Source: Tersicoccus mangrovi
GTDB taxonomy: Bacteria; Actinomycetota; Actinomycetes; Actinomycetales; Micrococcaceae
Length of the DNA stretch: 64,000 nt
Reading direction: 5' to 3'
NCBI RefSeq assembly: GCF_036881825.1
Contig: NZ_JBAJMW010000001.1
Span: forward strand, 310,001 to 374,000
A program made the position numbers and the translations under genes. Each line of letters begins with the position of its first letter. Positions within the stretch are counted from its first letter, which is position 1. Below the pieces are notes generated by a model that saw nothing but the letters and a program-made list of their open reading frames with translations, did no database searches and was not told the origin of the DNA. Positions 1 to 8,554 of the stretch are shown piece after piece.

Positions 1-14
1 GGGGTGATGACCCG

Positions 15-482
15 TCAGGCGAGGGGGCCGAGGTTGGCCGGGTCGTCCGAGGTTCCGGTCCGATGGGCGGTGCCGTCGGCGGACGGGGCACCGGCCTGCT
101 GCTGCGCCTGGGCCTCGGCCTGCGCCTGCTGCTGTGCGACGGCGGCGTGGACCTCGTTCATGTCGAGGCCCTTGACGGCGGCGATCAGCTGGTCGAGGGA
201 GCCCTTGTCGAGGGCGCCGGCCTGGTTGAAGACCATGACCTTCTCCCGGAACGCCATGAGCGTCGGGATCGACGTGATGCCGGCCGCGGCAGCCAGCTGC
301 TGCTCCGCCTCGGTGTCCACCTTCCCGAACACGATGTCCTGGTTCTCGGTGGAGGCGGCGTCGAACACGGGCGCGAACTGCTTGCACGGGCCGCACCAGT
401 CGGCCCAGAAGTCCAGCAGCACGATGTCGTTGCCCTCGATGGTCTCGGCGAGCGTGTCGTTCGTGACGGTGACGGTACTCAT
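15..482 (-). CDS. trxA: Thioredoxin with Ala/Gln-rich tail
   Basis: A 155-aa cytosolic thioredoxin. The thioredoxin fold covers residues 1-108, with the redox-active WCGPC at 29-33 and the cis-proline segment ITSIPT that follows it. It reduces protein disulfides using electrons from thioredoxin reductase, which is not in this window. The final ~45 residues are an Ala/Gln-rich low-complexity tail absent from typical ~108-aa thioredoxins. The ATG at 482 gives the canonical N-terminus MSTVTVT; a GTG three codons upstream is the alternative. The gene stands alone, pointing the same way as the MarR gene behind it. The fold is certain; the role of the tail is unknown. Confidence 0.93.
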   Translation of the reverse strand: MSTVTVTNDTLAETIEGNDIVLLDFWADWCGPCKQFAPVFDAASTENQDIVFGKVDTEAEQQLAAAAGITSIPTLMAFREKVMVFNQAGALDKGSLDQLIAAVKGLDMNEVHAAVAQQQAQAEAQAQQQAGAPSADGTAHRTGTSDDPANLGPLA

Positions 483-576
483 GGGTTTCACGCTAGCGGC
501 CACGGCCCGTCGTGGCCAACGGTGTTCGCTGACCGGTGAGTGACGCGGCGAGTGCCCGGGCGGGCCAGCCGGCCGG

Positions 577-1059
577 TCAGCGGGGGTCGTCGCGCAGGTT
601 GACGAGGCGTTCCAGTGCCGGGACGGATCGGCGCAGGGCCTCGCGGTCCTCGGCGTCGAGGCGGTCCAGCCGCCGCGCGAGGTAGGCGTTACGGCTCGCA
701 TTCACGCCGTCGAGGGTAGCGCGGCCCGTGTCCGTCAGCCGGACGAGCACCGCTCGCGCGTCCTCGGGGTCGGCGGCCCGGGCGACCATGCCGGCCTTCT
801 CCAGCCTGCTGACAAGGTCGGTGGCGCTGGGGACCTTGATCCCGGCGCGGGCGGCGATGCCGCTCATGCGCAGGGGCGCCTCCGCCAGCATGTTGAGCAG
901 TCCCACCTGGGCCGTGGACCAGTCGCCGTCCGCGTCGAGCCCGCGCATCAGGTAGACCGCGTGCCGCAACCCCTGCCGCAGGTCGTCGGCCAGGTCCATC
1001 CGGTCGGCCGGCAGCGCGGCGTCGTGCGGTGAGTCCTCGGACTTCCGTGGTTCGGCCAT
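577..1059 (-). CDS. MarR-family transcriptional regulator
   Basis: A 160-aa winged-helix protein of MarR type. After a polar N-terminus, the helix-turn-helix lies around residues 60-105 (MSGIAARAGIKVPSATDLVS), followed by the beta-wing with the typical DPEDARAVLVRLTDTGR segment. The family forms dimers that bind palindromic operators and respond to small phenolic or oxidant ligands. The ATG at 1059 is preceded by a weak purine stretch. Neither the target nor the ligand can be read from the neighbours (thioredoxin, tRNA-Tyr). It is one of three MarR genes in the window, and no closely linked efflux gene is present here. Confidence 0.85.
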   Translation of the reverse strand: MAEPRKSEDSPHDAALPADRMDLADDLRQGLRHAVYLMRGLDADGDWSTAQVGLLNMLAEAPLRMSGIAARAGIKVPSATDLVSRLEKAGMVARAADPEDARAVLVRLTDTGRATLDGVNASRNAYLARRLDRLDAEDREALRRSVPALERLVNLRDDPR

Positions 1060-1161
1060 GGCGTGGGCACCTGTCTCTCGATGAGGGGCACGGTTGCTGC
1101 GAGCGACCCCGGATACACGACGACCCCCGATCACAGCGATCGAGGGTCGTGGTGGCGAGGG

Positions 1162-1243
1162 TGGCAGGTGAGGGATTCGAACCCCCGTAGGCAATGCCAG
1201 CTGATTTACAGTCAGCCCCCTTTGGCCGCTCGGGTAACCTGCC
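1162..1243 (-). tRNA. tRNA-Tyr (anticodon GTA)
   Basis: On the minus strand the sequence starts GGCAGGTTACCCGAG and ends ACCTGCC plus discriminator A, giving a perfect 7-bp acceptor stem. The anticodon loop CTGTAAA carries GTA (positions 1207-1209), closed by a GCTGA/TCAGC stem. The extra arm is long, as expected for a class II bacterial tRNA-Tyr, and the T loop is TTCGAAT. CCA is not encoded. Confidence 0.97.
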
Positions 1244-1344
1244 TCGCGCGCCCATCCGGTGGTGGGCCGCTCTCCTCGAGGGAGAGCAATAGAACAATAC
1301 AAGGCGGAACCGGGTTTGGCCGAATCGGGACGACGGGCGCCGGG

Positions 1345-1533
1345 TCAGACGCCGTGATGGCTGAGGCGGGCCAGCTGCTGCTCGAAGCGATCGGCCTGCT
1401 CCTGGGTCACCTGCCCGAAGCGGACTGCCCTGCTGAGCTCGTCGTGCACGCCCGGCAGGACCGGTATCCGCCGGCGTAGGGGTCCGTCCAGTTCGCCGGG
1501 ACCGGGGTCCGGGCCGGGCAGGTCGTCGTTCAT
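1345..1533 (-). CDS. Small hypothetical protein (62 aa)
   Basis: A short protein beginning MNDDLPGPDPGPGELDGPLR, with a helical C-terminal half ending in a TQEQADRFEQQLARLS segment. The GGAG on the minus strand is 5 nt before the ATG at 1533; a second ATG at 1536 would be too close to it. The acidic/proline N-terminus and short amphipathic helix look like a real small protein, but I recognise no family. It is read toward the tRNA-Tyr and away from yajQ. Function unknown. Confidence 0.5.
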   Translation of the reverse strand: MNDDLPGPDPGPGELDGPLRRRIPVLPGVHDELSRAVRFGQVTQEQADRFEQQLARLSHHGV

Positions 1534-1670
1534 CATCACTCCATCGTGTTGATCGTGCGTGAGCAGGCTATGAGCGGTGGCTTGGTGGTGGCTGAGAGTC
1601 GAGCCACGAACCGGTAACGGCCGCACTACGCTGGTGGGCGGACCCATCCCGTCAACCGCAGGAGTGCACC

Positions 1671-2162
1671 ATGGCTTCCGAGTCCTCGTTCGACGTCGTC
1701 AGCAAGGTCGACAAGCAGGAGGTCGCCAACGCGCTGAACCAGGCGCAGAAGGAGATCGCCCAGCGGTACGACTTCAAGGGCGTCGGTGCCGAGATCGACT
1801 TCAGCGGCGAGAAGATCCTCATGAAGGCCAACGCCGAGGAGCGCGTCAAGGCGGTGCTGGACGTCTTCGAGTCGAAGCTGGTCAAGCGGGGCATCTCCCT
1901 GAAGTCGCTCGACGCCGGCGACCCGTTCGCGTCCGGGAAGGAGTACCGGATCGAGGCGTCCATCAAGGAGGGCATCGCGCAGGACGCGGCGAAGAAGATC
2001 ACCAAGCTGATCCGCGACGAGGGCCCCAAGGGGACGAAGGCGCAGATCCAGGGCGACGAGCTGCGGGTCTCCTCCAAGTCCCGCGACGACCTGCAGTCCG
2101 TGATCGCGCTGCTCAAGGGCGCCGACCTCGACGTCGACCTGCAGTTCATCAACTACCGCTGA
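1671..2162 (+). CDS. yajQ: YajQ-family nucleotide/RNA-binding protein
   Basis: A 163-aa cytosolic protein matching YajQ (DUF520) over its whole length. It starts MASESSFDVVSKVDKQEVAN, has the conserved RYDFKG motif near residue 32, and ends VIALLKGADLDVDLQFINYR in the family manner. The fold is two ferredoxin-like halves that bind nucleic acid or nucleotides; in some bacteria a member binds cyclic di-GMP. AGGAG is placed well before the ATG. It is a single gene with ~110 nt of non-coding sequence downstream. Family assignment is firm; the ligand here is unknown. Confidence 0.93.
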   Translation: MASESSFDVVSKVDKQEVANALNQAQKEIAQRYDFKGVGAEIDFSGEKILMKANAEERVKAVLDVFESKLVKRGISLKSLDAGDPFASGKEYRIEASIKEGIAQDAAKKITKLIRDEGPKGTKAQIQGDELRVSSKSRDDLQSVIALLKGADLDVDLQFINYR

Positions 2163-2277
2163 CCCACGGGTCCACCGGTCCTGCACGCGGAACCGCGCGA
2201 CGGCGTGATCCGCACCTCACAGGGCGCCCGTCGAGGCGACACAGACGCGGCACAGCCGCGGCTCCGATCGTGGAGGC

Positions 2278-2718
2278 ATGGATACCTCCCGACTCCCCAT
2301 CACCGATGCACCGTCCTCGGGTCACCTCCCGCCCCGCCCCGATCTCTCGGCCTCTGATCGTTCGGCCCCTGATCGCTCGGCCTCTGGCCGCGTCCGCTCC
2401 CGCAACCGCGCCCTCTTCGCCCGCCGGGTCGTGACGCTCGCGGTCGGCGCCGGCTCGATCGCCACCGCCGCGACCCTCACGGCCGTCTGGGCGCAGGACG
2501 CCGTCGCGACCCCGTCATCGTCCGTCTCGTCCACGACCTCCGGCACCTCGAACTCGAGCGGATCGGGCAGCAGCACCGGCAGCGACGGATCGAGCAGCAC
2601 CGGATCCGGCAGCAGCAGCAGCAGCTCCTCCAACAGCGGCAGCTCCAGCGGGTCCTGGGCCGGCCAGGCGCCGCAGTCCGGCGGCAGCGGCGCCCAGGGC
2701 TCGACGGGCGGCTCCTGA
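2278..2718 (+). CDS. Ser/Gly-rich single-span membrane protein of the ApbE operon
   Basis: A 146-aa protein: polar cytosolic N-terminus (1-50), one hydrophobic segment around residues 51-71 (VVTLAVGAGSIATAATLTAV), then an extracytoplasmic Ser/Gly/Thr tail. Its stop overlaps the apbE ATG by one base, so the two are translationally coupled. A GGAGG site precedes the ATG. In comparable actinobacterial operons this position is usually taken by an FMN-binding protein whose Ser/Thr is flavinylated by ApbE. Here the linker is present, but I find no FMN_bind domain or Thr-Gly-Ala-Thr type acceptor motif. It may be a reduced version of that partner. Confidence 0.7.
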   Translation: MDTSRLPITDAPSSGHLPPRPDLSASDRSAPDRSASGRVRSRNRALFARRVVTLAVGAGSIATAATLTAVWAQDAVATPSSSVSSTTSGTSNSSGSGSSTGSDGSSSTGSGSSSSSSSNSGSSSGSWAGQAPQSGGSGAQGSTGGS

Positions 2719-3812
2719 TGGACACCGTCGAGACGCCGGACGCGCCCGAGGCGAACCCCGAGAGCAGTCCCGAGGCCGAGCCCGTGGCAGATGTAGCCGC
2801 CGTCCACGTCGGCGCCGCCCGCTGGGAGGCCATCGGCACCACCTGCCGGGTGCACACCACGGACCCGGGCGCCGTCGTCGAGGCCCGCCGCCTCGTCTCC
2901 GCCCAGCTGACCGAGCTGGACGTCGCCTGCTCCCGCTTCCGTCACGACTCCGAGCTGACCCAGCTGCCGCACGGCCGCTGGGTCGAGGTCTCCCCTGTCC
3001 TCTTCTCGCTCATCGAGGCGGCCCGGCTCACGGCGCAGCGCACGGACGGCGCCGTGGACCCCACGATCGCCACGGCCATGGACGCCGCCGGGTACGACCG
3101 CGACCTCGACGCCGTCCAGAAGCGAGTGCCCGAGCACCGCGAGCCGGTGCCCGCCCCCGGCTGGTTCCGGGTGATGACGGACGCCGCCTCCTCCCGCGTC
3201 CTGCTGCCCCACCGCGTCGAGCTCGACCTCGGCTCCAGCGCCAAGGCGTGGGCCGCCGACCGTGCCGCCACGACTGCCGCCGCGAAGCTCGGCTGCGGCG
3301 TCCTCGTCAACCTCGGCGGCGACCTGCGCGCGGCCGGAGCCGCCCCGGCGGGCGGATGGCAGCTCACGGTCGACGACGGCCTGCCCGGTCCCGGACCGGC
3401 CATCACCATCACCGCGGGGGGTCTGGCCAGCTCCTCGACCGCCCGCCGGACGTGGCAGGTCCGCGAGCGCGACGGTGAACTGCGCCGGCTGCACCACATC
3501 CTCGACCCGCGTACCGGTGAACCGGCACCGCGCACCTGGCGGCTCGTCAGCGCCACCGCCCCCACCTGCCTGACGGCGAACGCCGCCACGACCGCCGCCG
3601 TCGTGCTCGGGGCGGCGGCCCCCGCCTGGCTCGAGGCCCGCGGGATCCATGCCCGGCTGGTGAGCGAGGGCCCGGACGGCGAGCGCCTCGTGCGGACCAC
3701 GGGCGACTGGCCCGCGACGACGACGACCGGGCGGCCCGACGCCGCAGTGCTTGACGCCACAGGGCCCGACGTTGCCGCGGCCGAGACGACGGACGGGCGA
3801 GTCGCGTCGTGA
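2718..3812 (+). CDS. apbE: FAD:protein FMN transferase (ApbE family)
   Basis: A 364-aa ApbE-like enzyme, which transfers FMN from FAD to a Thr/Ser of an extracytoplasmic partner. Recognisable blocks are CSRFRHDSEL (71-80), LDLGSSAKAWAAD (169-181), NLGGDLR (198-204) and HHILDPRTG (258-266). The Mg-binding block reads T-A-N-A-x-x-T, with Asn where many family members have Asp. No signal peptide is visible; the first ~30 residues are acidic. It overlaps the upstream gene by 1 nt and the downstream membrane gene by 4 nt (GTGA). The operon suggests maturation of a membrane electron-transfer chain, but no flavin acceptor is visible locally. Confidence 0.9.
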   Translation: MDTVETPDAPEANPESSPEAEPVADVAAVHVGAARWEAIGTTCRVHTTDPGAVVEARRLVSAQLTELDVACSRFRHDSELTQLPHGRWVEVSPVLFSLIEAARLTAQRTDGAVDPTIATAMDAAGYDRDLDAVQKRVPEHREPVPAPGWFRVMTDAASSRVLLPHRVELDLGSSAKAWAADRAATTAAAKLGCGVLVNLGGDLRAAGAAPAGGWQLTVDDGLPGPGPAITITAGGLASSSTARRTWQVRERDGELRRLHHILDPRTGEPAPRTWRLVSATAPTCLTANAATTAAVVLGAAAPAWLEARGIHARLVSEGPDGERLVRTTGDWPATTTTGRPDAAVLDATGPDVAAAETTDGRVAS

Positions 3813-4372
3813 CCGAGATCCTGTGGGCTCTCTCCCGCTCGACTGGCCTGCTCGCCCTCGTCCTGTTCACGGCGGCCCTGATCTGCGGCGCCCTCGTGTC
3901 CGGCCGCGCCGGCCGCGGGCGCGCCGCGTCCCTGCTGCCCGCAGGACTGCACCGCACGCTCTCCCTGCTCGCCGTCGCGTTCCTCGCCACGCACATCGTC
4001 AGCGCCGTCGTCGAGGGCTACGTCGACATCGGCTGGCTCGCCACGGTCGTGCCGTTCACCTCCGGGTGGAACCCTCTCGGCGTCGGCCTCGGCACCCTCG
4101 CCGTCGACCTGCTGCTCGCCATCACCCTGACGACGGCGTTCCGGCACCGGCTCTCCCCCCGCGTCTGGCGGGCCGTGCACCTGAGCGCCTACGCGATGTG
4201 GCCCATCGCCCTCGTCCACACGGTCGCGACTAGCAGCGTCGACGTCGGCCTCGCCTGGACGGTGAGCCTCGCCTGCCTTGCCGCCGGCACCGGCGCGCTG
4301 ATCTGGCGCGTCCGCCGTCCCGACCACGACGCCGCCGCCCGGCGGCTCGCCCCCTCCGATTCCTGGCGGTGA
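3809..4372 (+). CDS. Ferric-reductase-like transmembrane protein
   Basis: A 187-aa integral membrane protein with about five hydrophobic segments (roughly 10-32, 50-72, 90-112, 122-142, 147-167). It resembles the ferric-reductase-like transmembrane domain family, with His residues in the membrane part (GLHRTLS, LATHIVS, VHLSAYAM, ALVHTVA) that could bind heme b. The GTG start overlaps the apbE stop in GTGA. Placed between ApbE and a NuoF-like protein, it is the likely membrane heme carrier passing electrons between cytosolic Fe-S proteins and an outside flavoprotein. Family recognition is good; the electron-transfer route is inferred. Confidence 0.82.
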   Translation: MTEILWALSRSTGLLALVLFTAALICGALVSGRAGRGRAASLLPAGLHRTLSLLAVAFLATHIVSAVVEGYVDIGWLATVVPFTSGWNPLGVGLGTLAVDLLLAITLTTAFRHRLSPRVWRAVHLSAYAMWPIALVHTVATSSVDVGLAWTVSLACLAAGTGALIWRVRRPDHDAAARRLAPSDSWR

Positions 4373-4376
4373 TCCC

Positions 4377-5597
4377 GTGACCCTGCTCGACCCCCACGTC
4401 ACCGGCGGCGCCCTGCCCGACGTGACCACCCTCCCCCGCGGCACCGGGCACCTGCCCCGCCTGCTGCGCCTGCTCGCCGACGCCGGCCTCACCGGGCGCG
4501 GAGGCGGCGGCTTCCCCGCGGCGGCGAAGCTCCGCTCGCTGACCACCGCGCCCGTGCGCCTCATCGTCAACGCGTGCGAGTCCGAGCCGTGGGTCTACAA
4601 GGACGAGGTGCTGCTGCAGCGCCGTCCCGACCTCGTCCTCGGCGGCGCCGCCCTGATCGCCGAGGCCGTCGGCGCCCACGAGCTCGTCCTCGCGGCGAGC
4701 CGGGAAACGGCGACGCTGGACCGATTGCGGCGGCTCGTCGCCACGACGCCGGGTCTGTACCGCCGGGTGCGGGTGCTCGACGTGCCGCACCACTACGTCT
4801 CGAGCGAGGCGAGTGCCCTCGCCTCCTTCGCCGCCGGCGGACCCGCGCGGCCCGCCTTCCACGTCGGCCCGATGACGCGGGCGGATCATCCGGGTGGTCC
4901 CGTGCTCGTGCTGAACGTCGAGACGGTCGCCCAGGCCGCGGCGGTGTGGGCGTCCGACGGCGCCACCGCACCCACACGGCTGCTCACGCTCTCCGGGGAC
5001 GTGCATCGGCCCGGCGTCGTCGAGGTGGACGACGCCACGCGCCTGACGGACGTGCTGGACCGGGCCGACGGACCCGTCGTCACGCCCCGCGCGGTCCTGT
5101 TAGGCGGCCTTGGCGGCACCTGGGTCTCCTGGGCGGACGCCCAGCACCTGAGCCTGGACGCGGCCGGGCTGCGACGCGTCGGGGCCTCGTTCGGCGCCGG
5201 CCTCGTGCACGTACTGGGGGCCGACGTGTGCCCGCACCCGGTGGTCGGCGAGATCCTCGACGCCCTGGCCGGGCAGAGCGCCGGGCAGTGCGGGCCGTGC
5301 ATGTTCGGGCTTCCCTCGATCGCCACGGACTGGCACGCCGCCGGCGGCGGACCCGGCGCGGCAGCGGCCCGGGAGCGGCTGGCGCGTCGGCTGCCGGTGA
5401 TCGCCGGGCGCGGGGCGTGCCGGCATCCCGACGGTGCGGTGCGCCAGGCGGCCTCGGCGCTCGCCGTGTTCGGGGAGCACCTGGCGCAGCACGCCGCGGG
5501 TCACTGCGACGCGCACGACGCCGTCGAGCCACTCGTCGGAGTCGGAGCCGGAACCGGCACAGGGACCGGCACCGGCGAGCTCGAGGTGGCGTCGTGA
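4377..5597 (+). CDS. NuoF/RnfC-like NADH-binding Fe-S protein
   Basis: A 406-aa cytosolic protein with the NADH/FMN-binding fold of complex I 51-kDa subunits. It has GRGGGGFP at 40-47 and ACESEPWVYKDE at 67-77, then an SLBB-like part and a C-terminal Fe-S region. The cluster motif reads SAGQCGPCMFG (301-311) with a further Cys at 348. Relative to NuoF, the first Cys of the usual four is Ala, though Cys285 lies nearby. The tail is a Gly/Thr-rich repeat. GTG start, 4-nt gap after the membrane gene, GTGA overlap with the ferredoxin gene. Probably feeds NAD(P)H electrons to this operon's ferredoxin and membrane protein. Confidence 0.85.
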   Translation: MTLLDPHVTGGALPDVTTLPRGTGHLPRLLRLLADAGLTGRGGGGFPAAAKLRSLTTAPVRLIVNACESEPWVYKDEVLLQRRPDLVLGGAALIAEAVGAHELVLAASRETATLDRLRRLVATTPGLYRRVRVLDVPHHYVSSEASALASFAAGGPARPAFHVGPMTRADHPGGPVLVLNVETVAQAAAVWASDGATAPTRLLTLSGDVHRPGVVEVDDATRLTDVLDRADGPVVTPRAVLLGGLGGTWVSWADAQHLSLDAAGLRRVGASFGAGLVHVLGADVCPHPVVGEILDALAGQSAGQCGPCMFGLPSIATDWHAAGGGPGAAAARERLARRLPVIAGRGACRHPDGAVRQAASALAVFGEHLAQHAAGHCDAHDAVEPLVGVGAGTGTGTGTGELEVAS

Positions 5598-5833
5598 GCA
5601 GCGCGCTGCCGCTGCCGGACAGCGTGTACGTCGACCCGACCGCCTGCGCGGCGCACGGCCTGTGCGCGGCGTGGCTGCCCGAACGGATCACCCTCGACGA
5701 GTGGGGCTACCCGTGCGTCGACGGCACCCCGCTCGACCCCGCCACCCTGCGCCGCGCCGAGCAGGCCGCGGCGGAGTGCCCGGTCCGGGCGTTCCGCGTG
5801 GCCGTCGCACCGTCACGGCCCGCCATGCGCTGA
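5594..5833 (+). CDS. [3Fe-4S]-type single-cluster ferredoxin
   Basis: A 79-aa ferredoxin beginning VSSALPLPDSVYVDPTAC. The cluster ligands follow the pattern Cys-x5-Cys ... Cys-Pro (CAAHGLC and AECPVRAF), with His in place of the central Cys. This is the arrangement of actinobacterial [3Fe-4S] ferredoxins that serve P450s and oxidoreductases. The GTG start lies in a GTGA overlap with the NuoF-like gene, so the pair is coupled. It is the last gene of the redox operon. Its soluble carrier role between the NuoF-like protein and an unknown acceptor is inferred. Confidence 0.88.
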   Translation: MSSALPLPDSVYVDPTACAAHGLCAAWLPERITLDEWGYPCVDGTPLDPATLRRAEQAAAECPVRAFRVAVAPSRPAMR

Positions 5834-5952
5834 CCCGGGGCTGCCCCCGAGGCCACGTCGTCACTGCACCGTCCCGAGTGCGCCGTCGCGTCCGATCCCC
5901 GCGTAACGTTGGGGAGCATCATCATCGGAACGGACACACAGCGGGAGCGGTC

Positions 5953-7458
5953 ATGAGCCTCATGAGGACCAAATCGATCGAGCAATCGATCCGGGACTCC
6001 GACGAACCCGGGCACGACCTCAAACGTTCCCTGGGCGCCTGGGACCTGGCCATCATGGGCGTCGCCGTGGCGGTCGGCGCCGGCATCTTCTCGGTCGGCG
6101 CGAAGGCCGCCGCGAACTTCGCCGGCCCGGCGGTGAGCGTCTCCTTCGTCCTCGCCGCGGTCACGTGCGGCCTGGCGATCATGTGCTACGCCGAGTTCGC
6201 CTCGACCATCCCGGTCGCGGGCAGCGCCTACACCTACACGTACGCCACGCTCGGCGAGCTGCTCGCCTGGATCATCGGCTGGGACCTCATCCTCGAGCTG
6301 CTGGCCGCGGGCGCGGTGATCGCCAAGTACTGGGGCATCTACCTCTCCAACGTCTTCAGCCTGTTCCACGTCGACGTGCCGACCACCCTGCATTTCGGGC
6401 CGGTGGCCTTCGACTGGGGCCCGTTCGTCATCGTCGCGATCTTCACCGTCCTGCTGATCCTCGGCACCAAGCTCTCCACGATGGTCAACAACGTGTTCAC
6501 CATCATCAAGGTGGGCATCGTCCTCTTCGTCATCATCGTCGGCTTCACCTTCGTCAAGGCGGAGAACTTCACGCCGTTCGTGCCGCCCGCCCAGCCGCCC
6601 GCCGGTGGTGGCAGCGTTCTGACCCAGTCCTTCCTCTCGTTCCTGACCGGGTCCGCGCCGGCCCAGTACGGCGTCTTCGGCATCTTCTCCGGCGCAGCAC
6701 TCGTGTTCTTCGCCTTCATCGGGTTCGACGTCGTCGCCACCTCGGCCGAGGAGGTCAAGAACCCGCAGAAGAACCTGCCGCGCGGCATCTTCGGCGGCCT
6801 GATCCTCGTCAGCATCCTCTACATCCTCACGACGCTCGCTCTGACCGGCATGGCCTCCTACAAGGACCTGGCGAAGGCCGAGAGCCCGTCCCTGGCGACG
6901 GCGTTCGTGCAGGTGGGGGCCCCCTGGGCCGCGCAGGTCATCTCGGTGGGCATCCTCATCGGCCTGACCACCGTCATCATGGTGCTGCTGATGGGCCTGG
7001 CCCGTGTGCTGCTCGCGCTCAGCCGGGACGGCCTGCTGCCCCGCTGGCTCTCGGCGACCTCCGCGAAGCACAAGACGCCGGCGCGGCTGCAGCTGATCTG
7101 CGGTGCCGCCGTCGCGCTGATCGCGGCCCTGACGGACGTCTCCTGGCTCGAGGAGATGATCAACATCGGCACGCTCTCGGCGTTCGTGCTCGTGAGCGTC
7201 GGCGTCGTCGTCCTGCGCAGGAAGCGGCCGGAGCTGCCGCGCGGCTACCGGGTGCCCTGGTCGCCCGTGCTGCCCATCATCGCGGCCGTGCTGTGCTTCT
7301 ACCTGATGCTCAACCTGACGGTCGAGTCCTGGATCCGATTCGTCGTCTGGCTGCTCATCGGCTTCGTCATCTACTTCTCCTACGGACGGCGCCACGCCCG
7401 CGTCGGGCTGATGAACGACCCGGTGCGCAGCCGCCTCGCCGACACCGAGCGCCGCTGA
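5953..7458 (+). CDS. APC-family cationic amino-acid permease
   Basis: A 501-aa polytopic membrane protein with about 12 hydrophobic helices, of the amino acid/polyamine/organocation superfamily, close to YfnA/CAT-type carriers. The first helix carries the substrate-binding GAGIFSVG motif, and IGFDVVATSAEEVKNPQKNLP before helix 7 is typical. It likely imports amino acids by proton symport. A GGGAGC purine site precedes the ATG at 5953. A TAACGT element near 5903 is a possible -10. The gene ends before a strong hairpin terminator. Substrate specificity cannot be set from sequence alone. Confidence 0.9.
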   Translation: MSLMRTKSIEQSIRDSDEPGHDLKRSLGAWDLAIMGVAVAVGAGIFSVGAKAAANFAGPAVSVSFVLAAVTCGLAIMCYAEFASTIPVAGSAYTYTYATLGELLAWIIGWDLILELLAAGAVIAKYWGIYLSNVFSLFHVDVPTTLHFGPVAFDWGPFVIVAIFTVLLILGTKLSTMVNNVFTIIKVGIVLFVIIVGFTFVKAENFTPFVPPAQPPAGGGSVLTQSFLSFLTGSAPAQYGVFGIFSGAALVFFAFIGFDVVATSAEEVKNPQKNLPRGIFGGLILVSILYILTTLALTGMASYKDLAKAESPSLATAFVQVGAPWAAQVISVGILIGLTTVIMVLLMGLARVLLALSRDGLLPRWLSATSAKHKTPARLQLICGAAVALIAALTDVSWLEEMINIGTLSAFVLVSVGVVVLRRKRPELPRGYRVPWSPVLPIIAAVLCFYLMLNLTVESWIRFVVWLLIGFVIYFSYGRRHARVGLMNDPVRSRLADTERR

Positions 7459-7493
7459 CGCCGCCCGCCTCAGCGGAACGCATACCGGCAACG

Positions 7494-7531
7494 ACGAAGG
7501 GCCCCGCACCGGGTGGTGCGGGGCCCTTCGT
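7494..7531. terminator. Bidirectional hairpin terminator
   Basis: A perfect 17-bp inverted repeat with a 4-nt loop (core GAAGGGCCCCGCACC, loop GGGT) lies between the convergent permease and htpX genes. There is no long T-run, as usual in this G+C range. It should work in both directions. Confidence 0.88.
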
Positions 7532-7550
7532 GCATCCGGAAGCGCTGCGG

Positions 7551-8423
7551 TCAGCGGCGGCCGGCCATCCGCTCGAGGCGCTCGACGCGGGCGTCCATCG
7601 GCGGGTGGGAGGCGAACAGACCGGCGACGCCGGCGCCGGCGCGGCGGAACGGGTTGGCGATCATCAGGTGGGAGGTGTTGACCAGCTTCTGGTCCTGCGG
7701 CAGCGGCGCCTGCTGCGTCCCGGTCTGCAGCTTCCGCAGCGCGGACGCGAGGGCGAGCGGGTCGTTGGTCAGCGTCGAACCGTCCTCGTCGGCGTCGAAC
7801 TCGCGGGTACGGCTGATGGCGGACTGCACGACCATCGCCGCGATGGGGGCGAGCAGCGACGTGGCGAGCACGGCGAGGATGTTGCCCCCGTTCCGGTCCC
7901 GGCCGCCGCCGAAGAAGAGGGCGAACTGGGCGAGCGAGGTGATGACGCCGGCGATCGCGGCGGCCACCGACGAGGTGAGGATGTCGCGGTTGTACACGTG
8001 CATCAGCTCGTGGCCGAGCACGCCGCGCAACTCCCGCTCGTTGAGCAGGCCGAGGATGCCCTCGGTGCAGCACACGGCCGCGTTCTGCGGGTTGCGGCCC
8101 GTGGCGAAGGCGTTGGGCGCCGTTGTCGGGGAGACGTAGAGCCGCGGCATCGGCTGGTTCGCGCGGGCGGAGAGCTCGCGGACGATCCGGTACATGCCGG
8201 GCTGCTGCGCCTCGGTGACCGGGTAGGCCTGCATCGAACGCAGGGCGATCTTGTCGCTGTTCCAGTAGCCGTACGCGGTCGTCCCGAGGCCGATCAGCAG
8301 GAAGATCCAGAGGAAGCCGCTGTTCCGCGTGCCGACGGACAGGGCGCCGCCGATCAGGAGCAGCAGTCCCATCATGCCGCCGAGCAGCAGCGTGGTCTTG
8401 AGGCCGTTGTGGTGGTTGTGCAC
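7551..8423 (-). CDS. htpX: M48 zinc metalloprotease HtpX
   Basis: A 290-aa membrane protease of the M48B family. Two N-terminal hydrophobic helices (10-30, 36-54) are followed by the catalytic HELMH at 138-142, two more membrane segments, and the third zinc ligand Glu208 in EFDAD. HtpX degrades misfolded membrane proteins after envelope stress. The GTG start gives VHNHHNGLKT, the usual HtpX beginning. Length is normal for the family. It converges on the permease gene across a shared terminator. Regulation is not evident in the short upstream region. Confidence 0.95.
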   Translation of the reverse strand: MHNHHNGLKTTLLLGGMMGLLLLIGGALSVGTRNSGFLWIFLLIGLGTTAYGYWNSDKIALRSMQAYPVTEAQQPGMYRIVRELSARANQPMPRLYVSPTTAPNAFATGRNPQNAAVCCTEGILGLLNERELRGVLGHELMHVYNRDILTSSVAAAIAGVITSLAQFALFFGGGRDRNGGNILAVLATSLLAPIAAMVVQSAISRTREFDADEDGSTLTNDPLALASALRKLQTGTQQAPLPQDQKLVNTSHLMIANPFRRAGAGVAGLFASHPPMDARVERLERMAGRR

Positions 8424-8554
8424 GGTTCATCCTGCGTCGTGGGGCCGGGTCGTCACCCGAGGTCGGTACTGGGATCAACGATGACACGCCGGCACCTGTT
8501 CCGCACCGGGCATGTTCCCGGCGCGCGTCCAGCGAGCACTCGGACGGGCCACGA

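Noticed and set aside
2322..3650. Long minus-strand open frame opposite apbE
   Set aside because: Gly/Arg-rich composition with no domain; it is the antisense shadow of a well-supported apbE gene, as happens throughout high-G+C DNA.
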